Positions 10,342 through 22,616 are shown, counted from the stretch's first letter. The stretch is DNA of 64,000 nt from Ophiura sarsii (GCA_035610835.1 CM069455.1:35917596-35981595); one strand, 5' to 3'. The notes: generated from the sequence alone by a model not told the origin. A program made the numbers and translations.

Positions 10342-12510
10342 ATATACGATATAAGTCTACATGTATTGGGTGCATGTGCACATGGATTTGATTCAAATAT
10401 AATATCCCGCTAACGGTCAAACATGCCATTGGTGTACAGCAAACACAGTTAACGTTCACAACCGAGGTAGCGTAACTATCATGGTCTTCTATCGTTGGGT
10501 TTTTTATTTTTTTATTTCCTATTTATTTACTTCCAATTATATTTGACCAAATAGGCTAGATAGACTTTTGGATTAATCTTTTTGACACAATTCGGTACCA
10601 CATTTGCCACAAACCAACAAATATAAGCCAAAATGCATTCTGAAGATTACACGATCTGCACTTCAGCTTGCACCGGGTACGGTTGAGTAATCATTCAAGG
10701 CGTACACTTGGTGCACGAGTTCAGTTAAACGTGCGTTAAACTACTCATTTATCCAAGTTTATAGTTAGACACTTTTTAGTGAGTTAAACGCAATTTCGAG
10801 AATTGCATTTAGTTAAATGATGTGTTTTAAAGTCAAAGTTAAACGCGTGTTTAGCTTAAACCTGCTTTTAAATACGTACGAGAATACGGCCAATTTTGTG
10901 TAAAAAAACCCGTGTCTAACTTTAAAAAACCAAACGCCTAGACTAAATTGTAGAAAGTAAGAGCAATCACGGGTAGCGGTATCATATTGTTTGACAACGT
11001 ATCATCGGTATGTACCAACATTTTGTATAATATTCAGGCACAGCGAAATTCGTGGTAATCGAGATAGAGAGATTTTGTAAAGTTTATTTCCTCATTTCAA
11101 CATACTTTAGAAAACTACATTGCAATGTGAACTGTTATGTTATGTGTGATAACAACAAGAAAACTGAACGGAATCAATTATACAATATACTACTTTGAGT
11201 AGGCCTAATCATTCATAATAACTTTTCAATGTAACCCCAACACATGTAAATTATACTCTATCTTTAACATACTAACATACATGTAAATACATTCCAATTA
11301 ACTAAGAATTACTTATAATTATCGTGTCGATTATTCTCCCTGTGATAACATCAATCTTTGATTTACATCCATCTCAAGTAGGAATTGGTTTATAAATAAA
11401 ATGGTACGTGTAACCCATGATATTATCTACATTAGCAGTGCTGTTAAAATATGAATTGTGAGATCAATTTAGTGGATAATAATATAATGAAATTTCTTAT
11501 TACATTAATGTTATGATTTTAGAAAGTTTTAGATACACTTCTCAAAGTGTATGATAGATAATTCATTCGCTAGCTGTGCATTCGTTTTTAATAATCGCGC
11601 TCATTCTTGCATTCGTGCACTGCCCCTTCGCGCCTGTCGTCGCTCGAGGGCGGTACGAATGCACTGTAGTTCATAAATTATCATTATCATATACATCGCA
11701 GGTAGGTGAGGGGGTTGTGCAGTGACCAGGGGACCCCTCTCCAACCTTTTAGACTATCATTCGGCCGAATGATAATCATTCGGGGGAATTGCACCCATTC
11801 ATGGGGGGTTATTTTCTTTCTATCCATTATTATGTTTAAAATCGAGAGCAAATTAGTATAAATAGTAATATTTCGACAGCTGCGCCCAGGCATATCCTTT
11901 TAGAGTCCGTTGAAAACCAACATTTACCTGACTTATGTAAATAGTAAAACAAAATAACAACAGCGTTTCTCACTATAATACCAGCAGTATGAATATGTGA
12001 AATTATTCTGTTAATTTCATCAATACATCTCTTTTTGTCATGTGTTTAACGTTACTGAAAATCGATAACTCCTTGGGTTAATTGTTTTCTTTAATTTCAA
12101 AGCATTTCTAACTTTATGATCTACAAACCACTGTTTTTAAAGCTATTACCAACAAAAGGTTTATATCTGACAGATTGAATAATGCCTTTAAATAATTACC
12201 TCACAAACACTACGAACAGTTGACATGAACAGATTAATCAACCTGTTAGTGGAGTTTTAAACAAGACACAACAAAATACCTGCACCTTTTTACAGAACAT
12301 GATCAGTGATTTTCAATATTTGTAAAAAATAAATGTTCGGTCAAAACTGAAATCTACCATTAGTATGTATAAAGTTGTTTGTAGTTTCTGTTAGAAACGT
12401 CCGACTTTTATAATCCAAGATTTCTAATAAAGCTAAATACACTGAAATATATAACAAACAAAAAAAAAAAAACTAATAGGAAAAAGAGTACTTTAGGTCC
12501 AATATTCTGG
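10342..12510. other. Intergenic region, no gene seen
   Basis: It holds a dispersed repeat copy at about 10510-10605 (compare 26545-26640), a cluster of GTTAAACG/CGTTTAAC motifs at 10720-10860, and a perfect 20-bp palindrome at 11755-11774 (TATCATTCGGCCGAATGATA). The rest is AT-rich with no supported frame. Confidence 0.5.
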
Positions 12511-12514
12511 TATA

Positions 12515-12850
12515 CCAGTATCGCTCAATAGTGGAACATAAAAGTTACCGGTATACGATATTTACTGTTGCAGTATCGGTTGATACTGTAACACTCAATT
12601 GTGTTCCAGTATCGAGCGATACTAGAATATTTTTATGTTCCAGTGTCGATCGGGCGATACTGGTACACGTGATACCAGTGAGATTTGTACCAGTATGTAA
12701 CGATACTGGTACACAATTATGCTCTATTATCGCCCGATACTAAAACATTTTATATGTGCCAATGCCGGTCGATACTGGAACACCAACTTTGTACCAATAT
12801 CGAACGATACTTGGTGTTCCAGTATCGGACGATACTAGTACAGTCCAGAA
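12515..12850. repeat. Quasi-palindromic CGATACTGG satellite
   Basis: About ten copies of a hairpin-like unit of the form CCAGTATCG-n-CGATACTGG, separated by AT-rich spacers, roughly 30-40 bp per unit. Units diverge from each other, so the array is old. Two short open frames across it are artefacts of the repeat. Confidence 0.85.
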
Positions 12851-13026
12851 TATGGAACTTAAAGTACACTATTATATTCACAAGCACATTGGCCATTAGC
12901 TTTGGTATTCAAAACCAACTAAATGCAACTGTCCCGGTATGAATCATAATGTTCCTATCATAACACCCTCAGTTATACATTAATACTATATGATTAATCC
13001 ATTTGTTGCTACACCTTGTAATTGGA

Positions 13027-15714
13027 TTAAGGGGCATTTTTCATATGGCTTAATGATGTTTCTTGTGTATTTATTGACACTTTATCTGCGCGTTTATTCA
13101 ATGTTTTCTTTGATTTCTTGCATCGATCAGCAATAACAGTAGTCAAAGTATACATAAATGGATTGATTGCAGAGTTAATGGGCATAAGAAGAGTAACTAT
13201 CCACGCATTCGCCACTGGATTAATTTCTTGAATGCCAGCTTGTACTAGGATCCCCATGATTATAACGGGGGTCCAGCAAAAGAAATCTGTTAGAACAATG
13301 AAAGACATCTTCATCGCCATTCGAACCTCCTCTTGTGTTTCACGTTGGCGACCGGCATTCCTTGCGGTTGACTTAACCGTGATAAATATCCAGATATAAC
13401 CGACTGCAATTATGAGGCAACAGATCGAGTTCAAGCCGATGAAAACAGCTATTGAATAATACATACCAGAATATGAAATATCATACTCAAACTGCTTATT
13501 AACAATATCAACTTGAGATATACGAACCACAGTGTATATTTGTTTTCGGCTAAGAGGTAGAGCCACGCAAACCTCGGATAGCTCATAATTCAAGGCAGGC
13601 ATATTTGCAAACGCTGGTATTAGACTTATCGTCAGCGATAGCAGCCACATACTGGAAATTATTATCGAAACTGACTTAATTCGCATTCGAAACTTACTAA
13701 ACGTAAACCGAATGCCCATTAATCTATCTAAAGTAATTAATGTAACAAAAAGAATGGACGCCTCACTTGACAACATGGCCAATGAACCTGCAGCTAAACA
13801 CACGTTACTATTCCGCCAATTTTCAGTATATGCAGGAAAGTACTCTCCGTAAATCAAGTCCGTGGATGCGATTATCAACATATATATGCCCATTAAAAGA
13901 TCTGATACTGCTAAATTTGCAATCAATAAAGATTGCACATTGTTTAGTCCTCCTGAGTTAACTTGAAAGAATATCACATTGAGATTTCCCAATACCGCTA
14001 GGAATCCAAAAATCCACAATAAGATCATTGATAAATTAATTGGTAGGAGACGATTGCAAGTAAGAAATTTGGTAGTCGTCCTGTCCCTAAGTGGGACTTT
14101 GCAAACTGAGCCTTTCATAAAACAGCACAACCATTCATGATCTGCAAATATTGTAGCATTTATGAGACCTTCAAATGAGTTAAAAGAAAATTGGGTAATA
14201 TTGTTACCGCTTAGTGTTAGGAGCTGTAATGGACACGGTGTGGAATATTCTGAGGATAGTTTACTAGGTGTGACAACACCTTCTTCACCTTGACATGTTT
14301 GTTTTATGAAGGTGCCGAATTCTATCAAACTACACATGGTGTTTCGGATCTCTTGCAAAACATTGAACGAAACTGTCCGTATGAAAGCAAAATCAGACAC
14401 ACCTTGAATTCCATTCCACCCTAAGTCCAAAGTTTTCAATCGGTTTAACCCTGCAAATACATTTGATTCTATTGCCAGTATTTTATTATGCGAAAGGGTT
14501 AGGGTTTCTAGATTCTCCATTCCAAGAAATACTTCTGGTTGCAGTCGCATTATCTGATTATGTTCGAGTGACAGTTTATTCATATTAGACAAACACCCGA
14601 ACAAACCACTAAGTAAATTTGAGATGTAGTTGCGTTTAAGGTCGAGTTTGCGTAAATGTATTAGATTTGAGAAAGCACCAACATTGATGAATTCAAGTTG
14701 GTTGAATGCAAGTTCTAATTCAATTAAGTTTGAAAGTGAATTAAAAGTGCCATTTACTAATTCCTTCAAGAAATTATGGTTTAGCGTAAGCCGTATGAAA
14801 TTATGAAAACCAGTAAACGCGTCTTTCTCGATTTGACGAATCTTGTGTTCGCTGCATATTATCAACCAACCGGCTCTTTCGCTTCCGACAAAGGTATTGT
14901 TAGTGAATGCATTTTTACCAATTCGATCAATATTGACATGGATACCAATTTGAAACTGGTTGACAGAATGATCCCATACTACGAATGCAGTCGATGATGT
15001 TCCATTACTGCAAATACTTGTCAATCCGGCATTCTCTAAAGAGCACGTACAGTTTGTTTCGCATTCAAAGGCACAATCAAAGATTATCGTCACAGGTTCA
15101 AAGAAAGGAGACGACCATGGGATTAAATATCCAAACACAGGCGAACAAAAACTATACATGTCACTCGTATCAACGTGATCACAGTAGCCCGTCATCAACC
15201 AATCATTGCAATGGTCAGTAACGTGATGAATCACATGATCGTGATCTATACTAGACATATCTTGCCGTTCTACTTTTACATTTGCCAAATTGAATGGTTG
15301 TGATAAAGACGAGTGAACGGATGAACCAAAATGCCAACCATAATTCAAGAGTGCGAAGTTACAACCGCCGTCGTAGATCCGTATGATATTTACACAACCA
15401 ATTTTATGGACGCTTCGAATGAGATATGCATAGTCTGCATGTTCCAAACTGATATTGACAAAGGCAACCCCAATACCCCCGTGTATTGCAACGTTTGGAT
15501 CAAATAGAGAGGACAAGTAGACATTCCGTGGTATTTCTATATCCGGCGTTGGTGGTAGTTCTTGTGCCGCTACAGTCACAAGCGATGATTCATTAGAACT
15601 TGGATCTACAGACGTCGGGTATGTGGTATACAGTTGTTGTGTATATACATATCTACCTATCACACATAGGATTAAACACAGAAGGAATTGTAGATTCTTA
15701 ACTAAGAGAATCAT
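13027..15714 (-). CDS. Leucine-rich-repeat GPCR, GRL101/LGR-like, intronless
   Basis: 895 residues from the ATG at 15714; the frame extends two codons upstream only through a TTG. Residues 1-26 form a signal peptide. 27-230 is an unrecognised ectodomain ending in a Cys cluster (C214, C218, C222, C224). Six LRRs have an exact 24-residue period, starting near 309, 333, 357, 381, 405 and 429; a seventh is near 499, after a 45-residue Cys-containing insert. The hinge contains EWLCCF. The class A bundle covers about 563-856: TM2 has NLAVSDLLMG, the TM3 Cys is 639, and DRL (663-665) replaces the usual DRY/ERW. TM6 has CWTP (814-816 WTP) and TM7 has NPFMY (851-855). The tail is short and basic. This layout matches LGR type C and snail GRL101-like receptors, plasma-membrane receptors for peptide ligands. 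Ligand and G protein cannot be inferred. Single-exon structure suggests retroposition or a lineage-expanded family. Confidence 0.9.
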   Translation of the reverse strand: MILLVKNLQFLLCLILCVIGRYVYTQQLYTTYPTSVDPSSNESSLVTVAAQELPPTPDIEIPRNVYLSSLFDPNVAIHGGIGVAFVNISLEHADYAYLIRSVHKIGCVNIIRIYDGGCNFALLNYGWHFGSSVHSSLSQPFNLANVKVERQDMSSIDHDHVIHHVTDHCNDWLMTGYCDHVDTSDMYSFCSPVFGYLIPWSSPFFEPVTIIFDCAFECETNCTCSLENAGLTSICSNGTSSTAFVVWDHSVNQFQIGIHVNIDRIGKNAFTNNTFVGSERAGWLIICSEHKIRQIEKDAFTGFHNFIRLTLNHNFLKELVNGTFNSLSNLIELELAFNQLEFINVGAFSNLIHLRKLDLKRNYISNLLSGLFGCLSNMNKLSLEHNQIMRLQPEVFLGMENLETLTLSHNKILAIESNVFAGLNRLKTLDLGWNGIQGVSDFAFIRTVSFNVLQEIRNTMCSLIEFGTFIKQTCQGEEGVVTPSKLSSEYSTPCPLQLLTLSGNNITQFSFNSFEGLINATIFADHEWLCCFMKGSVCKVPLRDRTTTKFLTCNRLLPINLSMILLWIFGFLAVLGNLNVIFFQVNSGGLNNVQSLLIANLAVSDLLMGIYMLIIASTDLIYGEYFPAYTENWRNSNVCLAAGSLAMLSSEASILFVTLITLDRLMGIRFTFSKFRMRIKSVSIIISSMWLLSLTISLIPAFANMPALNYELSEVCVALPLSRKQIYTVVRISQVDIVNKQFEYDISYSGMYYSIAVFIGLNSICCLIIAVGYIWIFITVKSTARNAGRQRETQEEVRMAMKMSFIVLTDFFCWTPVIIMGILVQAGIQEINPVANAWIVTLLMPINSAINPFMYTLTTVIADRCKKSKKTLNKRADKVSINTQETSLSHMKNAP

Positions 15715-16584
15715 CTTCAACTTACGCGTTATTAAATGTTTGCCTATTGGTTACAGTTCTGATCGCTGCTGTGTCAGTAGTCTATCTATGGAACTAACAC
15801 TGTCCTATCACTACTTCTACCACGCTATGTCCACAAAATAAAATTAAAAATACAATGATAATTATCTATGGATGACGATAAATATATATTAACAATATGA
15901 ATAGCAACAGTTCATCTCAATCAATACGATCGGTTACAATTTACACGTATACAACTCAAGAGAGTAAATCATTAAAAGGTACGAATAAAACCTGAAAAGA
16001 ATAGAGTGGGATTTCGTTTTGAACGTGTTAAATGAAGTATGGCTTCTACGAATGCAACGCAATCTAGATATAACGTTAAGATAACCTTTTATAGAAGATA
16101 TCACACTTTAATGCCAAGGCAGAATTATACTACAGTCGTCTATCCGTATGTAACCAGTTTGGTGTGCCCTGATTCAACCGAAGCGGTAATGGGTGTAAAT
16201 ATGACCGAAGTGATATAATGATTAAAATGTCCGGTTCATAGCGAGTGTTTCATTGCACGTAGTGGTCAATGATTTCCGCGATTACCTGTAAAACAATCAA
16301 ACAACAAGTGTTATTATTTTACATTACTTGTTGGTGGTGCAGAATCAGGCCTTGCGCTCTCGTTGCGCTGAAAAAGTATAAACATGTATCAATGCGTCAA
16401 ACAAAACGCAGTATGGTCTCTAAGAACCGATAAGCGACGCAGTGGACACTGGCTAGGGTGGGATAAGGTCTCCAGGATCGCCCTTGAGTTCCATATAAAG
16501 CGCAGCGATTTGAACTAATGACCCTCGTGCAATCACCCTATAAATAGAGCCTCCTGCCTGCTCAGTCTGTTTCGGAACAACATA
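15715..16584. other. 5' flank of the LRR-GPCR
   Basis: It should contain the receptor promoter. A weak TATA-like AATATATATTTAT (minus strand, near 15880-15893) is the only candidate. No other gene is seen. A GTTCAAATCG on the minus strand near 16510 is too weak to call a tRNA-derived repeat. Confidence 0.4.
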
Positions 16585-18105
16585 CACTAGCAGCCAAAAG
16601 TATTAGGACACCTTGCAAGCTGCAAATTGAGAGAAAACACTGGGAATCTATTGAACTACTGTTTTAGCTTTTTGGTATTCTAGGGTTATAAAATTAATGG
16701 AAAGTTCTTAAAAGTTTGTTAAAATAATTATTGATGATATTCCTACTTAAGACATTATTATTTAAAAGGAAAACCTTTGTAACAATATTTCAGTGATACA
16801 AAATTTTTGCATTGATACATGTATATTTAGTTAATTTGAGTGAAATAGCTTGACAAACATTCTTAATTCATCATTAAATGATAACCCTGTATACAGGGTG
16901 AGTCAAAAAGAAGTTTACCCGGATTGGTGATGTTTAAAACAAAAACAAATGACACGTGAGAGTTCAGTAAAGCAAATATTTAACAAGCATTCTCTCCTGC
17001 TTATTAGGAAAAAAGAATTACACAAATTGATCATTGCTAAGAGTTATGCCTATTTTAATAAAGGTACTCATTTTGCAAGCTGTCCACGGAATACTTGACA
17101 AAACAAATGTAAAGTAAGCATTTTAGCTGTGTACTTACCTACAATTAATGCCCTGCCCTTCAGTAAAACAGGCATAACTTCTCTTAGGAATGATCAATTT
17201 GCTTCATTGATTTTCTCTAATAAGCAGCAGAGCATGTTTGGTAAATAAATGCTTTACTGAAATTTTAAGTGTCATTTATTTGTTTTGAAAATCATCACCA
17301 ATCTCGGTCAATAGGGGAAGTACGCAGCTAAAATGCATACTTTACATTTGTTTGGTCAAGTATTCCGTGGACAGCTTGCAAAATGAGTACCTTTATTAAA
17401 ATAGGCATAACTCCTCTTAGCAATGATCAATTTGTGTCATTCTTTTTTCCTAATAGCAGGAGAGAATGCTTGTTAAATATATGCTTTACTGAACTCTCGA
17501 GTGTCATTTGTTTGTTTTTTAAAACATCACCAACCCGGGTAAACTTCTTTTTGACTCGCCCTGTAGTGGGCCCAGGTAATGTGGGTGCTATGAACAAGTA
17601 CAGAGAATTTGGTTGGTTTCCATTTAAAATATTAAAGTAAAGGTGTCAAAATGAAATGAAATTTCCCTTCCAAATATCTTATTATGAAGATGAATGAAGA
17701 GATCAGGAGTCAATATGTGTGAGGGTTTAAATACTTGCGACAATATGGGATTAGTTTTACTTGAGTGAATCCATTGACAAAAATTGAGAAAGGTTGTTTT
17801 GGAAGGAAGTCAAAATTGTAAGACTACCGACCATAGGATTACATTGGTTATAATGAAGTTAATGAATTATTTATGAGCTATTTCCGATGGGAAATTTGTA
17901 TGGTGATTTGAAGAAGGCACATGTTTTCTTCAATTCCATGGAATTGAATAAGCAGATGTTGTAGGAAACATGAATTTATTAATGAGAAGAGATTGAACAA
18001 CACATTTGTTTAACTCGTAGTGAAAATATTACCCTCCAAATTATATTATACATGGGATGATTTTGACACCATAACCAAGTGTCCTAATACTTTTGGTTGC
18101 TAGTG
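16585..18105. mobile_element. TA-flanked Tc1/mariner-like element, non-autonomous
   Basis: Terminal repeats CACTAGCAGCCAAAAGTATT (left) and its near complement (right, GGTTGCTAGTG) are flanked by TA at 16583-16584 and 18106-18107. It contains a nested TA element at 16894-17563. The remaining roughly 850 bp carries no transposase frame. Confidence 0.85.
16894..17563. mobile_element. TA-flanked palindromic element, CAGGGTGAGTC family
   Basis: CAGGGTGAGTCAAAAAGAAG and its complement bound 670 bp, with TA on each side. The two halves are nearly complementary almost to the middle (for example GCAAGCTGTCCACGGAAT and its partner). A 665-bp relative with the same termini is at 35950-36614. Confidence 0.85.
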
Positions 18106-19030
18106 TATATAACAACATAGACACCATTGGAACACTCAAAGGCAAAGCTTCTGCACCCAGGGGCAGAGGGAGGGGAAGAGGAAGGCGATCTGCTCCACAC
18201 TCCTTTTTGTGTGTGTTTGTATGTTTGGAGGGGAGGGGGGTAGCAGACCGCATTTCAAAATGAAATCGTACTGTAAACAGTGCTGCTTCAAACGCCAGAA
18301 GTACGTCATTCGTCACACTTGGACGTATAACGAGCGCCATATTCGCAGTGGCAATCCATAACGTCTCCCGGCAGTGCATAAGGATTGGGAAGAGGTACGA
18401 CGTATTGAGCGTACTAATGTAGGAGATACACGTAGTGCGAACATCATTGCTCTTACTGCAGTCGCAGAGGACAAGTAGTGTGCATGCATCCTTGCTACGT
18501 CAACAGGACGCTCATGTCGCCGATCGCTTTGAGCTGCCACGGCGACACTACTTAGTCATTAAAGCGCTCTGAACAGAACGTCGAACCTCCATGCTTGATT
18601 TGTTCATGCACACAACAAGGGTGGTGTATAGGCGCTCAAGGGCGACCATGGAGACTCTCTGACGACCCTATCACGTCCCAGCCAGTTCCTATTGCGTCAC
18701 CGATGCGTTTTTGGAGACCTTTATCCACTTGGCTTGGCGTTTTGATAATTTTTCAGCATAGAGCAAGCGCCAGACTAATAGCAGCAGACTGTGAAAGGGT
18801 TTTAGTGACCTCGATTTAAAAATTGATAGTTTTCCACACTGTCACTGCGTGTTATTCATATTTTGATATTTTGTCAACGAAGTGCAATCGCTGGCCTGAT
18901 CGCCGTAGATGTGACAGGGCCGTAATAGAGACCTTTCGTGTATTGGATGTACGGCCATTTTGGAATGATCACTAATTTATATTCAAGTAAACTCTTGGTT
19001 ATCATTGCACGTTTTTTCCAAGTAATCTTA
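18106..19030. other. CpG-rich stretch with unidentified origin
   Basis: Roughly 18120-18760 is clearly richer in G+C and CpG than its neighbours. Open frames exist on both strands but none shows a recognisable domain. It could be a decayed gene, a young insertion or a regulatory CpG-rich block. Confidence 0.4.
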
Positions 19031-19590
19031 ACAGTTCGAGTAGAGGACACTAACAGTATTTTAATTTAGAGGTCATTCACCAGGAAAATGGAGGTCATTC
19101 ACCAGGATGTATTGCATGAGGAGGGTTATGGGTCCAAACCGTCTTGCAAACACTTTTGGCAGATTAGGCGGACTCTGACCAAAACTAGACGAAGTTAGAA
19201 ATCCCATTCCATAATCAATAGACTTTTCAATTCAAAGTGCGAAAATGGTCTGTAATACGCAATCTAGTTCGAGTAGAGGACACTAAAAGTATTTTAATTT
19301 GGAGGTCATTCACCAGGAAAAATGGATGTTATTCACCAGGATGTATTGCATGAGGAGGGTTATGGGTCCAAACCGTCTTGCAAACACTTTTGGCAGATAC
19401 TGCAAAGCACAAGTCTGAATAGGCTATTCGAGTTTAAATATGTACACCTCCTATAATAGAGGTCCTGCTGCAGTTGACAGGTTGACGTAGTTGACCGGTA
19501 CCGGAATCAAGGCGGACTCGATTCCAAAACTAGACGAAGTTAGAAATCCCATTCCATAATAAGTGCGAAAATGGTCTGTAATACGCAATC
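19031..19590 (+). repeat. Tandem duplication with insertion in second copy
   Basis: 19031-19263 (from TTCGAGTAGAGGACACTAA to GGTCTGTAATACGCAATC) is repeated at 19265-19590. The second copy carries about 107 extra bases (19402-19508), while the first has a short extra piece near 19216-19240. No coding content. Confidence 0.85.
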
Positions 19591-19681
19591 TTTCCGGTGA
19601 ATGACTCATGGTTGATTCCTTTCATGAGAGCCGATCGATGGATTTTGAAGAGCCTCTATGGAATGACACGAATATTCCTTA

Positions 19682-20195
19682 TAGACCATTTCAAATTGAG
19701 ATCGGAAATCTTCGGAAAAACAGGTCACGTGGAGTAGGTGCGTTGCGCGTTCTTCGCAACAGTTGATCGCATTCACAGCATTGTCCTAGTTGGTTGTCCG
19801 CCTAGTGATTTACTATGTTTACATACGTGCGTGCACACATGAGAAGTAAAACGTGGAACGAGATTATTTTGTTTTTTTATCAACAAAGGCGTTGACCGGC
19901 AAATTCCAAATGTATCGAGCAGACGGTAAAAAGTGAGAATATTACCCCAAATCTCTTTCATCTAACCGTTTTTTGTTACTGAAATGTTGCAACATCAACT
20001 TTGTGAGGGATACAATATATCACCAACATCAGCGCAATCTACCACACGGGCAGACGGGTGAAAAACACGTTTGTTTTTCTCCGGCACATAGCCATGACCT
20101 GTGAGTTGACAGGCCATGTAACCGAGCGTCAAATCACTCGGCTCACTCGGAAGCATTCGGAACTGATCGTATATTTTTGGATTTGAAATGGTCTA
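19682..20195. mobile_element. TA-flanked inverted-repeat element
   Basis: TAGACCATTTCAAATTGAGATCGG at the left pairs with the right end (CTGATCG...GGATTTGAAATGGTCTA). TA flanks both sides (19680-19681 and 20196-20197). 514 bp, no transposase. Confidence 0.7.
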
Positions 20196-20256
20196 TAGTA
20201 GTTGTTGAATTCAAATGGAACAATTTGTACTATTTAAGCTCAGTGTGGGTCATTAA

Positions 20257-20478
20257 CACTCTCTCCGCGGCAGTCGTTTGCAGACGACAGTTCAAAAATT
20301 CCGCAAAATGTTTAAAAAATGACAACATTGTCATCACTATATTTGGAAACACCATGATAAGTGGATTAAAGTACAAACATGTCTAGTATTTGTTTAGTAA
20401 TTCTTGAGATTGACTTTGAAAATTGAGAAAGGTTTTGGAAACATTTGATGTTTATAACAAATAGCCGCGTGGAAAGTG
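20257..20478. mobile_element. piggyBac-like MITE, CACTTTC...CGCGGC family
   Basis: TTAA precedes CACTCTCTCCGCGGCAG. The right end is GCCGCGTGGAAAGTG, but the right TTAA is mutated. An internal hairpin CAGTCGTTTGCAGACGAC follows. A sister copy is at 28247-28467. Confidence 0.65.
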
Positions 20479-20486
20479 TTGAAGTC

Positions 20487-21182
20487 GCTGTTTACAGGTT
20501 TACAGGGAGTAAATAAATTCGACTACAACCTATTTCGAAATTAATTATATTGATTAGAAGGTTTACGAAGTTGACTACAAACGATAAATGAATATCGATA
20601 CTTTTATTTTAATTTGCGACTTGCTCTAACTTGGTAATATGGAAGATCATACAATTATGCAAACATCTTTGGAAGGAAAAACAAAGTATTAGGCGTACTT
20701 AAAAGAAAAGAGTTGCATATTTAACAGTTAGGTATATATTATAGCGAATACATTTAATAAACACGTGACTAATAGGGTGTCGCCATCTTGTAGCCACCTA
20801 TATAATGCCTGGCTAATGGATATCATGTTCGATGCATTTTTTCCACAAATAGCAAAGTGATTTTCTAATAAGCTTATCTTACTAACGATACATGGCCATG
20901 TGTTTTAAACTGACCACCCAAAAAGGGTGGCGGCGTTGAATTTTTGGTGACGAATCATCCATCTCTCTCTATTAACATGATTAACTCAACAACTAAATGT
21001 GGTAGAGCTATGGTTTAGGTGTCATATTTTTAGGAGCCAAAATATGGGCCTTTTCATCACCATTTTGAATATTCATTGCTAGCACCTTTGACGCCTTTGA
21101 GTAAAAAGCGACCGTTCTTTCTGAACTATCCGATTCATGTATATGTAGCTGGATTAAAATAGATGTAGTTTACTACTTACGA
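20487..21182. other. Intergenic, nothing recognised
   Basis: AT-rich sequence without a supported frame, repeat or RNA gene. Confidence 0.4.
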
Positions 21183-22616
21183 TTTAATCACGAATCGGCA
21201 AATGCAACCGTATGCAAAAGTCAGACAGGTTGTTTATGTACCTTAAGGATGAGAATAGAACAGAACGTAGTATCACCTGTATTATATTGAAATCACGCAC
21301 ATTTGTGCTTAGTATACTGAAGTTTGATTGGTAGTTTCGTACACCTGCGCATAATTATAACATAACAGTTTGAGCTCAGTATACAGCTAACCAAGACGCG
21401 TCTCATTTTTTATAGTACGGGAATGTTAATCCAAATTGTATTTCACATAACTTTATTAGCATCATAACACATACAATATTAATACACAATAAAATTAAAA
21501 TATGTAGATACCAGATCAGTGTTATATTTAGGTGGACGAACGCAGGGATATTATGGGGAAATATACGCATGGAAATACCTACATGACTGTCGACTCAGGG
21601 TGGACGATCATGTTTGACGTGTCGCAGCTCTATTCATAATAGTGTGTGTACTGATCATAATACATATTATATTCATAATAGTGTGTGTACTGATCATAAT
21701 ACCTATATTATAGTAGTATTGCTTTATTCCGTATTTGTTTTCTTTTTCAAAAGAAAGAATCGTTTTTCGATTGAAAATTGTTCAATTTGTAGTAAAAGAT
21801 TTATATTTTCAATCTATTGGATTGTAAATTTCAATCGTATTTTGAGTGAAAAGTTTTCAATCTGTAGTAAAAGATTGATATTTTTATACCTACATATTGA
21901 TATTTTCGTACACACACGAATAAATGACTGGCATTTGGAAGAACAATATCATTGGGCTTTTTATTAACATGCTCCAAAAAAAATTGTTCATGTGTACAGT
22001 TTTTGTGTGAATTAATGTTCTTACTTGCCATTTAATTAAGAAATAGTTTATGCTGCAGATCGAATGGATTGATGAAGTGTATAAATATACAATCCAAGGT
22101 GTTACGAAACTAATATGACCGACCTAAGTGCGCATGTGTGGAATTCAATATTTTCTAGATTGACTCTTTATTCGAGATTGACGGTACAAACACACGCGTA
22201 TAATGCAGTAATATGTATCAATTTTTTTTCCAGATTGACTCAAATCTACTCATTGTAACGAGTCTTTACCATGTTTTCCATCTAAAATCAATCCATAGAT
22301 TGAAAAAAGTCAATCTGTAAAAAACGAACATTTTTATTCTTTTGATTTAACAGGGTCCTGAAGGGCCCGATACAGATACAAGGTCATGATAAAACAGCTT
22401 TCTGTACTTGTATCTCTATTATAACCCGGGATATACTCTGCGTTTGCTTCTATAAACGATACATTAGACACTTGCGAGGGTTTTTTGTTTTGTAAGAGAG
22501 AGCTATGATTGATTCTTTCATGAAACTGTGATAGATTGATTTGTTGATGAAGATGTTTCGTCACAACAGCGCTGTGTTCTGTTCCTCTTATTGAATTTGG
22601 ATCTATATATATATAA

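Noticed and set aside
15715..15720. Two extra codons before the LRR-GPCR ATG
   Set aside because: The extended frame starts at TTG; the first ATG is at 15714 and gives a good signal peptide.
16440..16545. Possible tRNA-derived repeat on the minus strand
   Set aside because: Only a weak B-box-like GTTCAAATCG; no A-box at proper spacing.
18041..18540. Minus-strand frames in the CpG-rich block
   Set aside because: No recognisable domain in any frame; not called as genes.
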